64,000 bases of DNA from Sphingomonas sp. ID1715 (GCF_013044515.1 NZ_JABEPR010000001.1:496001-560000), one strand, 5' to 3'; shown: positions 1-10,174, counted from the first letter of the stretch. The notes: generated by a model not told the origin, from the sequence alone. Program-made: numbers and translations.

Positions 1-861
1 CTCCGCATCACCAAGGGCGACGATCTCGCGCGCGACTTTCCCCTCATCAATGCTGTCGGTCGAGCGGCGGCGGCGGACCGTGGGCCGCGGCTGATCGAGC
101 TGGAATGGGGCAATCCGGCCAATCCCCGTATCGCGGTCGTCGGCAAGGGCGTGTGCTTCGACACCGGCGGCCTCGACATCAAGCCGTCGTCCGGCATGCG
201 GCTGATGAAGAAGGATATGGGCGGGGCCGCGCATGCGCTCGCGCTCGCGCAACTGATCGTCGAGGCGCGCCTGCCGGTCCGGCTGCATCTGCTGATCCCG
301 GCGGTGGAAAACGCCATTGCGGGCAATGCCATGCGGCCTGGAGACGTGCTTCGCAGCCGCAAGGGGCTCAGCGTCGAAGTCAGCAACACCGATGCGGAGG
401 GCCGGCTGATCCTCGCCGACGCGCTGACTCGTGCGGGCGAAGAGAAGCCCGAATTAGTCATTGACTTCGGCACGCTGACCGGCGCGGCGCGAGTGGCCCT
501 CGGCCCCGACTTGCCCGCGACCTTCGCCAATAATGACACGCTGGCCGACGACCTGCTCACCGCGGCCAGGGATGTCGCCGACCCGCTTTGGCGCATGCCG
601 CTCTGGTCCGGCTATGACGAGATGCTCCGCTCTGACATCGCTGACCTCGACAATGCTCCGGAAGGCGGCATGGCGGGTGCGGTCACGGCAGCCTTGTTCC
701 TGCAGCGTTTCGTCGATGCGTCAACCCCTTGGGTCCATCTCGACACGTTCGCATGGCGCCCGTCGCCCAAGCCGGGGCGGCCGAAAGGCGGCGAGGCGCT
801 GGGCCTGCGCGCCTGCTGGGAGCTGCTGCGCCGCCGCTACCTTTCGGTCCCTGCTGGTTAA
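1..861 (+). CDS. Leucyl aminopeptidase family M17, C-terminal part (5' end outside window)
   Basis: Frame 1 is open from the first base, so the gene begins before the window. The visible 286 residues cover the catalytic domain of a cytosolic M17 metallo-aminopeptidase, which removes N-terminal residues from peptides using two metal ions. The metal-binding GKGVCFDTGG block is at about 142-171, the KKDMGGAA block near 205, and the signature NTDAEGRL at 385-408. The C-terminal half has the usual GGMAGAVTAALFL segment and ends at a TAA. Nothing looks damaged. A MarR regulator follows after about 100 bp on the same strand. The family is secure; the substrate preference cannot be told from the sequence. 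Confidence 0.95.
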   Translation, partial: LRITKGDDLARDFPLINAVGRAAAADRGPRLIELEWGNPANPRIAVVGKGVCFDTGGLDIKPSSGMRLMKKDMGGAAHALALAQLIVEARLPVRLHLLIPAVENAIAGNAMRPGDVLRSRKGLSVEVSNTDAEGRLILADALTRAGEEKPELVIDFGTLTGAARVALGPDLPATFANNDTLADDLLTAARDVADPLWRMPLWSGYDEMLRSDIADLDNAPEGGMAGAVTAALFLQRFVDASTPWVHLDTFAWRPSPKPGRPKGGEALGLRACWELLRRRYLSVPAG

Positions 862-965
862 TTTTCGATTCCCTCGCGAAACCGACGCCACCGACACGCG
901 TTCGAGTCTCCAAGATGTAAAGCCATCCGGATCTTTGCCAGCAGATGCACGGATGGCCGAGGAGA

Positions 966-1355
966 ATGTCCGTGGCGGAAACCGGCCTGCATTCGTGGAT
1001 GCGCACCCTGTTGAGTTACGTCCGATCCGGCGATCCGGATCTGACCAATCGGCAGATGGCGTTGTTGTTGCTTGTATATTTAAAGCCTGGTCCGCATACG
1101 GTGCGTGGCCTCGCCAAGGCATTGAACGTGTCGAAGCCGGTCGTCACCCGCGCCTTGAACAGGCTTGGCGCTCTCGGCTATCTGCGCCGCCAGCGCGACG
1201 ATGCGGACCGCCGCAACATCTTCGTCGCACCCACACGGGAAGGGGCGGATTTTCTTGAGCACTTCAAATCGCTCATCGGCACGAGCGGCGGCAACGGCAA
1301 TGGCGGCGAAAAGCGCAGCCAGCGGACCGAGAGTCGCGAGCCCGTCCACGCCTGA
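966..1355 (+). CDS. MarR-family winged-helix transcriptional regulator
   Basis: This 129-residue protein contains a MarR-type winged helix-turn-helix: a segment LRGLAKAL-like (VRGLAKALNVSKPVVTRAL) forms the recognition region, followed by a wing rich in charged residues (QRDDADRRN). MarR proteins usually bind DNA as dimers and release it on binding a small ligand. I chose ATG 966 rather than the in-frame ATG 945 because GAGGAG lies directly upstream of 966. The C-terminal tail is low-complexity and overlaps the next gene, so the two may be translationally coupled. The regulated target is unknown; neighbouring genes are the obvious candidates. Confidence 0.85.
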   Translation: MSVAETGLHSWMRTLLSYVRSGDPDLTNRQMALLLLVYLKPGPHTVRGLAKALNVSKPVVTRALNRLGALGYLRRQRDDADRRNIFVAPTREGADFLEHFKSLIGTSGGNGNGGEKRSQRTESREPVHA

Positions 1356-1671
1356 GCGGAGGCGCTTCTCCCTTTCCGGTCCGTCCCGGCCGCTCGAACT
1401 GACGCACAATGCGGCACGCCGCGACCTGGCCGACATCCGCCTGGCCGGTCGCTGGTTCGCCCCGCACTATGCGGTGCCACAGCTCTGGTCCTGTTGCGGC
1501 GGCTGCACGGTGCTTGCCGCCCGCGAGGGTGAAGCTCTCGGCGAACTTGCCTCCGGCGAGCGGTTCGCGGTGCTGGAAGTCGCCGGTGATTGGGTCTGGG
1601 GCTTTCGTGATCGCGATGGCTTGGTCGGATATGTCCCGCTCGCCGCCCTCTCGCCAGCGCCTGCGGCATGA
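1300..1671 (+). CDS. SH3-domain protein resembling the N-terminal part of NlpC/P60 peptidases
   Basis: From ATG 1300 the frame gives 123 residues and overlaps the MarR gene by 56 bp. The core (HNAARRDLADIRLAGRW, then APHYAVP, a WSCCGGC motif and a GELASGERFAVLEVAGDW segment) resembles the bacterial SH3 region found before the catalytic domain of sphingomonad C40 (NlpC/P60) peptidases, as I recall that family. No catalytic Cys-His domain follows: the frame stops at 1671 and argC begins immediately, with a 4-base ATGA overlap. It is therefore either a stand-alone SH3 module or a remnant of a longer peptidase. No signal peptide is visible. The start codon is uncertain. Confidence 0.6.
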   Translation: MAAKSAASGPRVASPSTPERRRFSLSGPSRPLELTHNAARRDLADIRLAGRWFAPHYAVPQLWSCCGGCTVLAAREGEALGELASGERFAVLEVAGDWVWGFRDRDGLVGYVPLAALSPAPAA

Positions 1672-2606
1672 CGGCGCAGGTCTTCATCGATGGCGCCGCG
1701 GGCACGACGGGCCTCGAGATCGCGGACCGGCTCGCCGGGCGCGCGGACTTGTCGCTGATCCGCCTGGACGACACGCGGCGGAAGGATCCCGCAGCGAGGC
1801 GCGAGGCACTGAACGGCGCCGACGCCGTGATCCTCTGCCTGCCGGACGATGCCGCGCGCGAAGCGGTGTCCCTGATCGACAATCCGCACACGCGCGTGAT
1901 CGACGCCTCGACGGCGCATCGGGTGGCGGACGGCTGGACCTATGGCTTTCCCGAGCTGGAGCCGGACGGCGCCGCGCGCGTCGCGGAGGCGAAGCGAGTC
2001 TCCAATCCCGGCTGTTACCCGACCGGCTTCCTCGCGCTCGTGCGGCCGTTGGTCGTTGCGGGCCTGTTGCCCCCCGACGCGCCGATCACGGTGAACGCCA
2101 CCTCGGGCTATTCGGGCGGCGGCAAGGCGATGATCGCCGCCTTCGAGCAGGCCGATGCGCCTGACGCGACCGATACCGCCTTCCGGCTCTATGGTCTCTC
2201 GCTTGGTCACAAGCATGTCGCGGAGATGCAGGTGCATGCCGGCCTGACCACGGCGCCGCTGTTCGCGCCGGCGGTGGCGCGCACCTATCGCGGGATGATC
2301 GTGCAAGTGCCGTTGCCGGCCGCCCCGCCGCTGGAAGAACTTCGACAGGCGCTTCAGGAGGCCTATCAAGGTCGGCCGTTGGTAACCGTCGTCGAAGGCG
2401 AGGAGGCCGGGGCGATGTCCGTGGTCACGATCGAACGACAGGCGGGCACCGACAGGCTGGAGCTGCTGGTCTTCGGCAATGAGGCGCGGCGTCAGGCGCG
2501 GCTCGTCGCCTGCCTCGACAACCTCGGCAAGGGTGCGGCCGGCGCCGCCGTGCAGAGCCTCAATCTAATGCTTGGGCTGGACGAACTCAGCGGCCTCAGG
2601 CTTTAG
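1668..2606 (+). CDS. argC: N-acetyl-gamma-glutamyl-phosphate reductase (short type 2 form)
   Basis: ArgC reduces N-acetylglutamyl-phosphate to the semialdehyde using NADPH, the third step of arginine synthesis, in the cytosol. The 312-residue length matches the shorter type 2 enzymes. The N-terminus has a Rossmann motif (DGAAGTTGLEI), and the catalytic cysteine lies in SNPGCYPTG at about residue 115. A GHKHVAEM segment supplies the conserved histidine. The start overlaps the upstream stop (ATGA at 1668-1671), indicating translational coupling to the SH3 gene, which has no obvious link to arginine synthesis. No other arg gene is nearby. Confidence 0.95.
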   Translation: MTAQVFIDGAAGTTGLEIADRLAGRADLSLIRLDDTRRKDPAARREALNGADAVILCLPDDAAREAVSLIDNPHTRVIDASTAHRVADGWTYGFPELEPDGAARVAEAKRVSNPGCYPTGFLALVRPLVVAGLLPPDAPITVNATSGYSGGGKAMIAAFEQADAPDATDTAFRLYGLSLGHKHVAEMQVHAGLTTAPLFAPAVARTYRGMIVQVPLPAAPPLEELRQALQEAYQGRPLVTVVEGEEAGAMSVVTIERQAGTDRLELLVFGNEARRQARLVACLDNLGKGAAGAAVQSLNLMLGLDELSGLRL

Positions 2607-2639
2607 AGCACCGCCGCTTCTCCAGCCCAAGGACCGACC

Positions 2640-3956
2640 ATGATCCCCCGCTACTCCCGGCCCGAGATGGTCGCCACCTGGGCACCCGAGACTAGGTTCC
2701 AGATCTGGTTCGAGATTGAGGCGCATGCGCTCGATGCCATGGCCGAGTTGGGCATCGTGCCGAAGGAAGCGGCGGCCAAGGTGTGGGAGGCTCACAAAGC
2801 CGCGCCTCCGTTTGACATAGCCCGCATCGACGCAATCGAAGCCGAGACCAAGCACGACGTCATCGCCTTCCTGACCCACGTCGCCGAGCGGACCGGCGCG
2901 GAGGCGCGCTTCCTGCACCAGGGCATGACCAGCTCCGACGTGCTCGATACCTGCCTGGCCGTGCAGCTGTCGCGCGCGGCCGACATCCTGCTGGCCGATC
3001 TGGACGCGTTGCTGGAGGTGCTGAAGCGCCGCGCCTTCGAGCACAAGCTGACCCCCACGATCGGCCGCAGCCATGGCATCCATGCCGAGCCGGTCACCTT
3101 CGGCCTGAAGATGGCCGAAGCCTATGCCGAGTTCACCCGCGCCAAGGCACGGCTGATGGCGGCCCGCCTCGATGTCGCCACCTGCGCGATCTCGGGGGCG
3201 GTCGGCACCTTCGCCAATATCGACCCCCGGGTGGAGCAATATGTCGCGGATAAGCTAGGGCTCACGGTCGAGCCGGTATCGACCCAAGTCATTCCACGCG
3301 ACCGTCACGCGATGTTCTTCGCGACCTTGGGCGTGATCGCCTCCTCGATCGAACGGCTCGCGACCGAGGTGCGGCACCTGCAGCGCACCGAGGTTCTGGA
3401 GGCGGAGGAATATTTCTCGCCTGGCCAGAAGGGCTCGTCGGCCATGCCCCACAAGCGCAACCCGGTGCTGACCGAGAATCTCACCGGTCTTGCCCGCATG
3501 GTGCGCGGCTATGTGACGCCCGCGCTTGAAAATGTCGCCTTGTGGCATGAGCGGGACATCAGCCACTCGTCGGTCGAACGTTATATCGGCCCGGACGCCA
3601 CGATCACCCTCGACTTCGCGCTCGCGCGGCTGACCGGAGTGTTGGACAGGTTGCTCGTTTATCCGGAGCGGATGGCCAAGAACATGAACCGGATGGGCGG
3701 GCTCATCCATTCGCAGCGCGTGCTGCTGGCGCTCACCCAGGCGGGAGCAAGCCGCGAAGACGCTTATCGGCTCGTTCAGCGCAACGCGATGAAGGTTTGG
3801 GAATCGGACGGTGCACTCTCGCTGGAAGACCTGCTGAAGGCCGACCCCGAAGTCACTGCCCTAATGTCAGCAGACGAAATCACCGACAAATTCGACCTCG
3901 GCTATCACCTGAAGCATGTCGACACGATATTCGATCGGGTCTTCGGCAGCCATTGA
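2640..3956 (+). CDS. purB: Adenylosuccinate lyase
   Basis: PurB cleaves SAICAR to AICAR and adenylosuccinate to AMP, releasing fumarate, in de novo purine synthesis. The 438-residue protein carries the superfamily signature GSSAMPHKRNP starting near residue 265 (nt 3432), which contains the catalytic serine loop, and the TSSD-type motif (QGMTSSDVLDT) near residue 98. A SHGIHAEPVTFG segment provides the conserved histidine. The length and domain order are normal for the short bacterial form. The gene lies 33 bp after argC with AAGGACCG before the ATG. Co-transcription with argC is likely but not proven. Confidence 0.97.
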   Translation: MIPRYSRPEMVATWAPETRFQIWFEIEAHALDAMAELGIVPKEAAAKVWEAHKAAPPFDIARIDAIEAETKHDVIAFLTHVAERTGAEARFLHQGMTSSDVLDTCLAVQLSRAADILLADLDALLEVLKRRAFEHKLTPTIGRSHGIHAEPVTFGLKMAEAYAEFTRAKARLMAARLDVATCAISGAVGTFANIDPRVEQYVADKLGLTVEPVSTQVIPRDRHAMFFATLGVIASSIERLATEVRHLQRTEVLEAEEYFSPGQKGSSAMPHKRNPVLTENLTGLARMVRGYVTPALENVALWHERDISHSSVERYIGPDATITLDFALARLTGVLDRLLVYPERMAKNMNRMGGLIHSQRVLLALTQAGASREDAYRLVQRNAMKVWESDGALSLEDLLKADPEVTALMSADEITDKFDLGYHLKHVDTIFDRVFGSH

Positions 3957-4009
3957 CGCCGATCGCGCGCGCATGAATGTAAGCGCATCGTCTTCAAACA
4001 GGGGGGAAT

Positions 4010-4255
4010 ATGTTGCTCAGCCTTGCCGCGTTGCTGCTTCTGACGGGTCAAACTCCGGCGGCCGATGCGCCGGAGCCAAAGGACAAATTGATCTGCAGGC
4101 GCGAAGTGCCAATCGGCTCGCTGATCGCCAGCCGCAAGGTATGCCTGACCAAGGCGCAGTGGGTGCAGCGGGAAAAAGACGGCAACGACGCCGCGCGCAA
4201 GATGGCCGACGACAATATGGGCCGCCCCAGCTGCAGCTCAGCGGCCAGCTGCTGA
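4010..4255 (+). CDS. Small secreted cysteine-containing protein
   Basis: This 81-residue protein begins with a short signal peptide (MLLSLAALLLLTGQTPAADA) and so is probably exported. The mature part is charged and has four cysteines, two of them in a C-terminal SCSSAASC cluster, which would allow disulfides in the periplasm. A strong ribosome binding site (GGGGGGAAT) precedes ATG 4010. I recognise it only as a type of small protein common in sphingomonads; no function can be given. It converges on dnaJ, and a hairpin separates the two stops. Confidence 0.7.
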   Translation: MLLSLAALLLLTGQTPAADAPEPKDKLICRREVPIGSLIASRKVCLTKAQWVQREKDGNDAARKMADDNMGRPSCSSAASC

Positions 4256-4260
4256 AGCGA

Positions 4261-4284
4261 CTGGGGGCGGGCCTACGCCCCCAG
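4261..4284. terminator. Hairpin between the convergent 4010-4255 gene and dnaJ
   Basis: Nine-base arms CTGGGGGCG and CGCCCCCAG (4261-4269 and 4276-4284) flank a six-base loop. The stem overlaps the last codons of dnaJ. A T-rich stretch (TTTAGTTTTT) follows at some distance on the plus strand, so it may terminate the small secreted gene; the T-tract is not directly adjacent. Confidence 0.45.
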
Positions 4285-5388
4285 AGCTGACTTTAGTTTT
4301 TCGAAGAAGCCGCGGCTCTCCGGGCATTCGTCACCCGTCTCGGTCGCACGGAATTCCTCCAGCAGAGCCTTCTGCTTGGCGGTCAGCTTGGTGGGGGTCT
4401 CGACCTCCACCTGCACGACCATGTCGCCTTGTCCGCGGCCGTTCAGCACCGGCATGCCGGCCCCACGCTGGCGCAGCTGCTTGCCGGACTGGATGCCTGC
4501 CGGAATGCGAATCTCGTGCGCCTGCTTGTCGAGGCCCGGCACCTCGATCGACCCGCCCAATGCCGCGGTCGTGAAGCTGATCGGGCAGCGGCAATAGAGC
4601 GTGGTGCCTTCCCGTTCGAAGATCGGGTGCCGCTTGACGTGCAGGAAGATGTAGAGGTCGCCGCACGGTGCTCCGCGTGGCCCGCACTCGCCTTCACCCG
4701 ACAGGCGGATGCGCGTGCCTTCGTCGACGCCGGGAGGAATGTTGACGCTCAGCGTCTTCTGCTTGTCGACCCGGCCCTCGCCATAGCAAACGTTGCACGG
4801 GTCGGAGATAACCTCGCCGGCCCCGTGGCAGGTCGGGCAGGTCCGCTCGACCACGAAAAAGCCCTGCTGCGCCCGCACCTTACCCATGCCGCCGCAGGTG
4901 TTGCAGCCGCGCGCGCCGGCACCGGCCTTGGCCCCCGTGCCCGCGCAGGTGCCGCACTGCGTCGAGACCTCCAACGAGACTTCGGTCTGCTTGCCGTGAA
5001 ATGCCTCTTCGAGCGTGATCTCCAGGTCGTAACGCAGGTCGGCGCCGCGCTGCGGCCCGCGCGGACCTTGCCGGCCCATGCCGAAGATGCTCTCGAAGAT
5101 GTCGGAAAAGCCCTCGAAGCCGGGGTCGCCGCGGAAACCGCCACTACCCATGCCGCCATTCTGGAACGCAGCCTTGCCGAAGCGGTCGTAAGCGGCCCGC
5201 TTCTGCGGATCCTTCAGGCAGTCATAGGCTTCGTTGACCGCCTTGAACTTCGCTTCGTGATCCTTGCACCCGCCATTCTTGTCCGGGTGATATTTCATAG
5301 CGAGCTTGCGGTAGGCGGACTTGATGGTCGCGTCGTCCGCGGTACGCTCGACTTCGAGCAGCTCGTAATAATCGACTTCGGTGCTCAT
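4273..5388 (-). CDS. dnaJ: Chaperone DnaJ (Hsp40)
   Basis: DnaJ delivers unfolded protein to DnaK and stimulates its ATPase. The 371-residue protein has the full type I layout: J domain at 1-70 with HPD at 34-36, a Gly/Phe-rich region at about 75-110, then four CxxCxGxG zinc motifs (CGTCAGTG, CNTCGGMG, CPTCHGAG, CNVCYGEG) between about 140 and 205, and the C-terminal substrate-binding region. It lies 103 bp downstream of dnaK on the same strand, and that gap is filled by a palindromic repeat that may affect mRNA processing or the dnaK:dnaJ ratio. The start codon is ATG. Confidence 0.98.
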   Translation of the reverse strand: MSTEVDYYELLEVERTADDATIKSAYRKLAMKYHPDKNGGCKDHEAKFKAVNEAYDCLKDPQKRAAYDRFGKAAFQNGGMGSGGFRGDPGFEGFSDIFESIFGMGRQGPRGPQRGADLRYDLEITLEEAFHGKQTEVSLEVSTQCGTCAGTGAKAGAGARGCNTCGGMGKVRAQQGFFVVERTCPTCHGAGEVISDPCNVCYGEGRVDKQKTLSVNIPPGVDEGTRIRLSGEGECGPRGAPCGDLYIFLHVKRHPIFEREGTTLYCRCPISFTTAALGGSIEVPGLDKQAHEIRIPAGIQSGKQLRQRGAGMPVLNGRGQGDMVVQVEVETPTKLTAKQKALLEEFRATETGDECPESRGFFEKLKSALGA

Positions 5389-5405
5389 GCTGACCCCAAG
5401 CGTAA

Positions 5406-5480
5406 GCGTATCTCGACTTCGCTCGATACGAACGGGGTTCTAAGCACCTTTCCGTTCGCTTCGAGCGAAGTCGAGAAGCG
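5406..5480. repeat. Palindromic repeat, type A, between dnaK and dnaJ
   Basis: Two half-elements lie here. 5406-5435 holds its own hairpin (TATCTCGACTTCG/CTCGATA-like), and 5452-5480 is largely its reverse complement (CCGTTCGCTTCGAG start). The same two halves occur in the opposite order at 60457-60514. In mRNA this would fold into a strong stem between the dnaK stop and the dnaJ start. Confidence 0.85.
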
Positions 5481-5491
5481 TTTCAAGGCAA

Positions 5492-7405
<1,914 letters not shown>

Positions 7406-7482
7406 TTTTCCTCTGTCTGCCCCTAAGTTCAAAGCGTTGATCGGTCGGTCCCAAAAGAGGCGACCGCCCGGTTACGGCTGCG

Positions 7483-7510
7483 ATATAGGTGCGCTTGTTC
7501 TTGCCGCAAG
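7483..7510 (-). promoter_or_regulatory. Candidate dnaK promoter
   Basis: On the minus strand CTTGCGG is followed, 16 bases after TTGCGG, by TATATC, about 80 bases before the dnaK start. CTTG plus a C-rich stretch before TATAT also fits an alphaproteobacterial heat-shock promoter. The sequence cannot decide between sigma-32 and the housekeeping sigma factor. Confidence 0.4.
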
Positions 7511-7561
7511 GAGAGCGCGGACGTAGGGGAACGGAGCCGTTCCGATGGAGCTTGTCCGCTT

Positions 7562-8005
7562 ATGATCCGCACCTTGCCCATCCTCCTGCTGGCGGCGCTC
7601 ACGGCCTGTTCGAAGGAAGAGCAGCTGAGCGTGACCGATGCCTATGTGCGCTTCTCGCCGGTCCGGGAGAACCCGTCGGCCGCTTACTTCACCATTCATG
7701 GCGGGCCGCAGGATGTGAGCCTGATCGGCGTGTCGACCGAAGTCGCGATCCGCAGCGAAATGCACGAGTCCATGGCGGGCATGAACGGGATGGCGGGAAT
7801 GAAGCCGGTCACCAATGTCCAGGTGCCCGCCGGCAGCGAAGTGAAGTTCGAACCGGGCGGCAAGCATGTCATGCTGTGGAACATCAATCCTGGCATCAAG
7901 CCGCCCAAGCGGATCACCCTCACCTTCTCATTCTCCAACGGTGAGCGCATCCAGGCCGACGCGCCGCTGGTCGCGGCCGGTCAGGAGCCGCCCAAGGGCT
8001 CCTGA
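7562..8005 (+). CDS. Lipoprotein copper chaperone, PCu(A)C family
   Basis: PCu(A)C proteins bind Cu(I) in the periplasm and pass it to cytochrome oxidase (CuA site). The signal peptide ends in a lipobox (LTAC, Cys16), so this copy is lipid-anchored. The copper motif H-x-x10-M-x21-H-x-M is intact: His68, Met80, His102 and Met104 fit the spacing exactly, with extra Met residues (SMAGMNGMAGM) nearby. The 147-residue length is typical. It is divergent from dnaK and 8 bp upstream of an HExxH protein. No Sco or oxidase gene is adjacent. Confidence 0.9.
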   Translation: MIRTLPILLLAALTACSKEEQLSVTDAYVRFSPVRENPSAAYFTIHGGPQDVSLIGVSTEVAIRSEMHESMAGMNGMAGMKPVTNVQVPAGSEVKFEPGGKHVMLWNINPGIKPPKRITLTFSFSNGERIQADAPLVAAGQEPPKGS

Positions 8006-8013
8006 CCGGACCG

Positions 8014-8469
8014 ATGCGCAGCCAAGGCCGTCCCCTGACCGAAGGCGAGCGCAACCTGGCCGCCGCCATGTTCGGCCGCGCCATCGACTATGAACAGGTG
8101 CGCATCCACGCCGCGAAATGGTGGCCGTTCCAGCCGCGCCGCGTCGCCATGTCGCCGGACGGGCACCTGTGGTTCCACCCGGAAGGCGGGCTGTTCAAGG
8201 ATGATTATTCCACCTGCCCGCTGGGCGACCAGGGACTGTTCATCCACGAAATGACGCATGTCTGGCAGCATCAGCGCGGCGTCTGGCTCCCCCTCGCCCG
8301 CCACCCCTTCTGCCGCTACGACTACTCGATCAAACCCGGCTGGGAATTGACGCGCTACGGCCTCGAACAACAGGCCGAAATCGTCCGCCACACCTTCCTG
8401 CTACGGCAAGGCGCCCATGTCCGGGGCGCCCCGTCTCTTCAGCAATATGAGACCATTTTGCCGTTCTAA
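8014..8469 (+). CDS. HExxH-motif protein (often annotated 'vgr-related')
   Basis: This 151-residue protein has no signal peptide or membrane segment. It carries HEMTHVWQ at residues 78-85, an HExxH zinc-metallopeptidase-like motif followed by an aromatic helix, plus conserved His and Trp residues earlier (WWPFQP, LWFHPEGG). In sphingomonads such proteins are commonly labelled vgr-related, which I consider uninformative. A downstream Glu that could be the third zinc ligand is present (LEQQAEIV). It lies 8 bp after the PCu(A)C gene, so the two are probably co-transcribed. Peptidase activity is an inference from the motif only. Confidence 0.75.
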   Translation: MRSQGRPLTEGERNLAAAMFGRAIDYEQVRIHAAKWWPFQPRRVAMSPDGHLWFHPEGGLFKDDYSTCPLGDQGLFIHEMTHVWQHQRGVWLPLARHPFCRYDYSIKPGWELTRYGLEQQAEIVRHTFLLRQGAHVRGAPSLQQYETILPF

Positions 8470-8561
8470 ACTCGGCACTCGGAACGGATGAACTTTAGAG
8501 AGTGTTAAACGTTACGGCAGTGTAGTCCATCCGACTGGGTGTAGCGTAGGAGGAAGGGGAA

Positions 8562-8759
8562 ATGGGGAACGACCTTGCATTTCACCTGCCAGGTCAAAGG
8601 TTTGGCGAAACCTACATGGAGTTCTGCGATCGGATGCGGCAAATGCCGGTCCAGCGGTCGCACGGGCTCACCCAGGCACTGATCATGACGGGTCTTTTCA
8701 GCTTGGTCGGATCCTGTCGGCCCGTGCAAGAGCTGATCGGCGCTGCGTTCACGGCCTGA
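8562..8759 (+). CDS. Possible small protein of 65 residues
   Basis: The frame is preceded by a strong ribosome binding site (GGAGGAAGGGG, a few bases before ATG 8562). The product has a mildly hydrophobic C-terminal segment (TQALIMTGLFSLVGSC). I recognise no family. The base composition here is slightly lower in GC than the flanking genes, and the opposite strand also has an open frame. It could be a real small gene or chance. Confidence 0.4.
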   Translation: MGNDLAFHLPGQRFGETYMEFCDRMRQMPVQRSHGLTQALIMTGLFSLVGSCRPVQELIGAAFTA

Positions 8760-8824
8760 CGTCAATCTGCCGATCACTCGGCGTCCAGGGCGTCCCTGCA
8801 TCGAGGCAGTTCAACCTCCACAAA

Positions 8825-10069
8825 TCATTGCCAGTCAGTGTCGGCAGTGAGCTGATGTCGGGCAGCGATCTCCGCGATGCGATCGAGATCGATCGGATCG
8901 CTGTACGGGTCTTCGTCGAGCGCGCCGGCATGCTCGAGCAGTTGCTGCCAATGCCGAAGGGTGTCGGCATAGGCGGCGTTCGGCATGCGCATCAACGTGC
9001 CGTCGGGTAGCCGCTCGACATCAGCGAGGCCCATCTTCAGCCATTCGCCGGTGTGCCAGTCGGTCATGTCGACGGCGGGAAACAGGCAGATGCCGTGCAG
9101 ATCGACGCCGCGGCGGATGGCGGCGAGCCCTTCGGATGCAATGTCGTTGAGCCAGTGCGAGCGGCCGGCGCCGCGGCCGGAGGTCTCGGCGATGATGCAG
9201 GGCCGCTGGTATTTGGCCCAGGCTTCCTCGACCAGATCGCAGACGGAGCGGATGCGGCCGTCGCCCGGCTCCAGCGGCGCGTGCGGTCCGCCCTCCCGAT
9301 ACTCCATCTGCCCGAAGCTGTAATTGTTGAAGCCGAGGATATCGATGATCTCCAGACTGCCGCCATATTCCGGGTGCTTGAGGCCTGAGATGATGTCCCA
9401 GGCGATATAGGCGTCGTCATAGCTCTCCCGGCGCGCCGCCTCGGCGAGGTCCGGCCGGTCGCGGGGCGGCACGACCCAGATCAAGGGATCGATATGGACC
9501 ATGCGCGCGTCCGGAAAATCGGCGCGGATCGCCTTGACGGCGGCGATGTCGGCGCGGGCGAGTTGGCAGGTGAAGCGGCGGCGATCCTCCGCCGTCCTGC
9601 CGAACGGCGCGCACCAGGCCCATTCCCCGCCCATATAGCCCCAGAAGGTAGGCTCATTAATCGGCGTGAAGAAGAGCGGGCCGTGATGCGCCCGCTCCGC
9701 CACATGGCGTGCCGCCGCCTGCGCATAAGCGGCAAAGCGATCCACGAACGCATCGGAGAACGGGTCAAGATCGTCGGGATAGCCATAGTGGCAGAGATCC
9801 CAGATCGGGATGATGCCATGCCGCCGCTGCGCCTCGATCAGCGGGTCGATACAGGAGAAGTCATAGTCTCCGTCGCGGTCGGCCAGCGGCCATGGAATGC
9901 CTTCGCGCGTCACTGCAATCCCGAGTGGCCGCAGCATCCGGTAATCGCCGTCCGCGTGCCCGTAATGCTGCAGTTCGGCACTCAGATCGCGCCGCCCGAC
10001 ATCCTTCCAGTCGAAGGTCGAGCATTCGAAGCCTGACAGGAAGAAGCTGGGAAAGAGGCTCGGCCGCAC
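8825..10069 (-). CDS. Glycoside hydrolase, GH1-like beta-glycosidase
   Basis: A 414-residue TIM-barrel protein without a signal peptide, so probably cytosolic. The N-terminus (FLSGFECS) matches the first strand of GH1-type enzymes. The general acid/base motif TPINEP is at residues 135-140 (Glu139), and a nucleophile candidate sits in IIAETSG (Glu295), a variant of the usual TENG. WAW and FNNYSFGQ motifs are in the expected order. The start codon is GTG 10069 with no clear Shine-Dalgarno sequence. It is divergent from the ferredoxin reductase. Retaining beta-glucosidase-like chemistry is likely; the sugar is unknown. Confidence 0.8.
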   Translation of the reverse strand: MRPSLFPSFFLSGFECSTFDWKDVGRRDLSAELQHYGHADGDYRMLRPLGIAVTREGIPWPLADRDGDYDFSCIDPLIEAQRRHGIIPIWDLCHYGYPDDLDPFSDAFVDRFAAYAQAAARHVAERAHHGPLFFTPINEPTFWGYMGGEWAWCAPFGRTAEDRRRFTCQLARADIAAVKAIRADFPDARMVHIDPLIWVVPPRDRPDLAEAARRESYDDAYIAWDIISGLKHPEYGGSLEIIDILGFNNYSFGQMEYREGGPHAPLEPGDGRIRSVCDLVEEAWAKYQRPCIIAETSGRGAGRSHWLNDIASEGLAAIRRGVDLHGICLFPAVDMTDWHTGEWLKMGLADVERLPDGTLMRMPNAAYADTLRHWQQLLEHAGALDEDPYSDPIDLDRIAEIAARHQLTADTDWQ

Positions 10070-10174
10070 GCGCGCATTACGCGTGAACGGGCGCGAGGTT
10101 CATCGCCCACACAAGCGCGCCGCGCCCTGTAAGCGCCAAGGTGACTTGTTCTTTCAAAGCGGCTTTGCAAAGGC

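Noticed and set aside
7483-7555. CIRCE operator searched for upstream of dnaK
   Set aside because: No TTAGCACTC-type inverted repeat is present.
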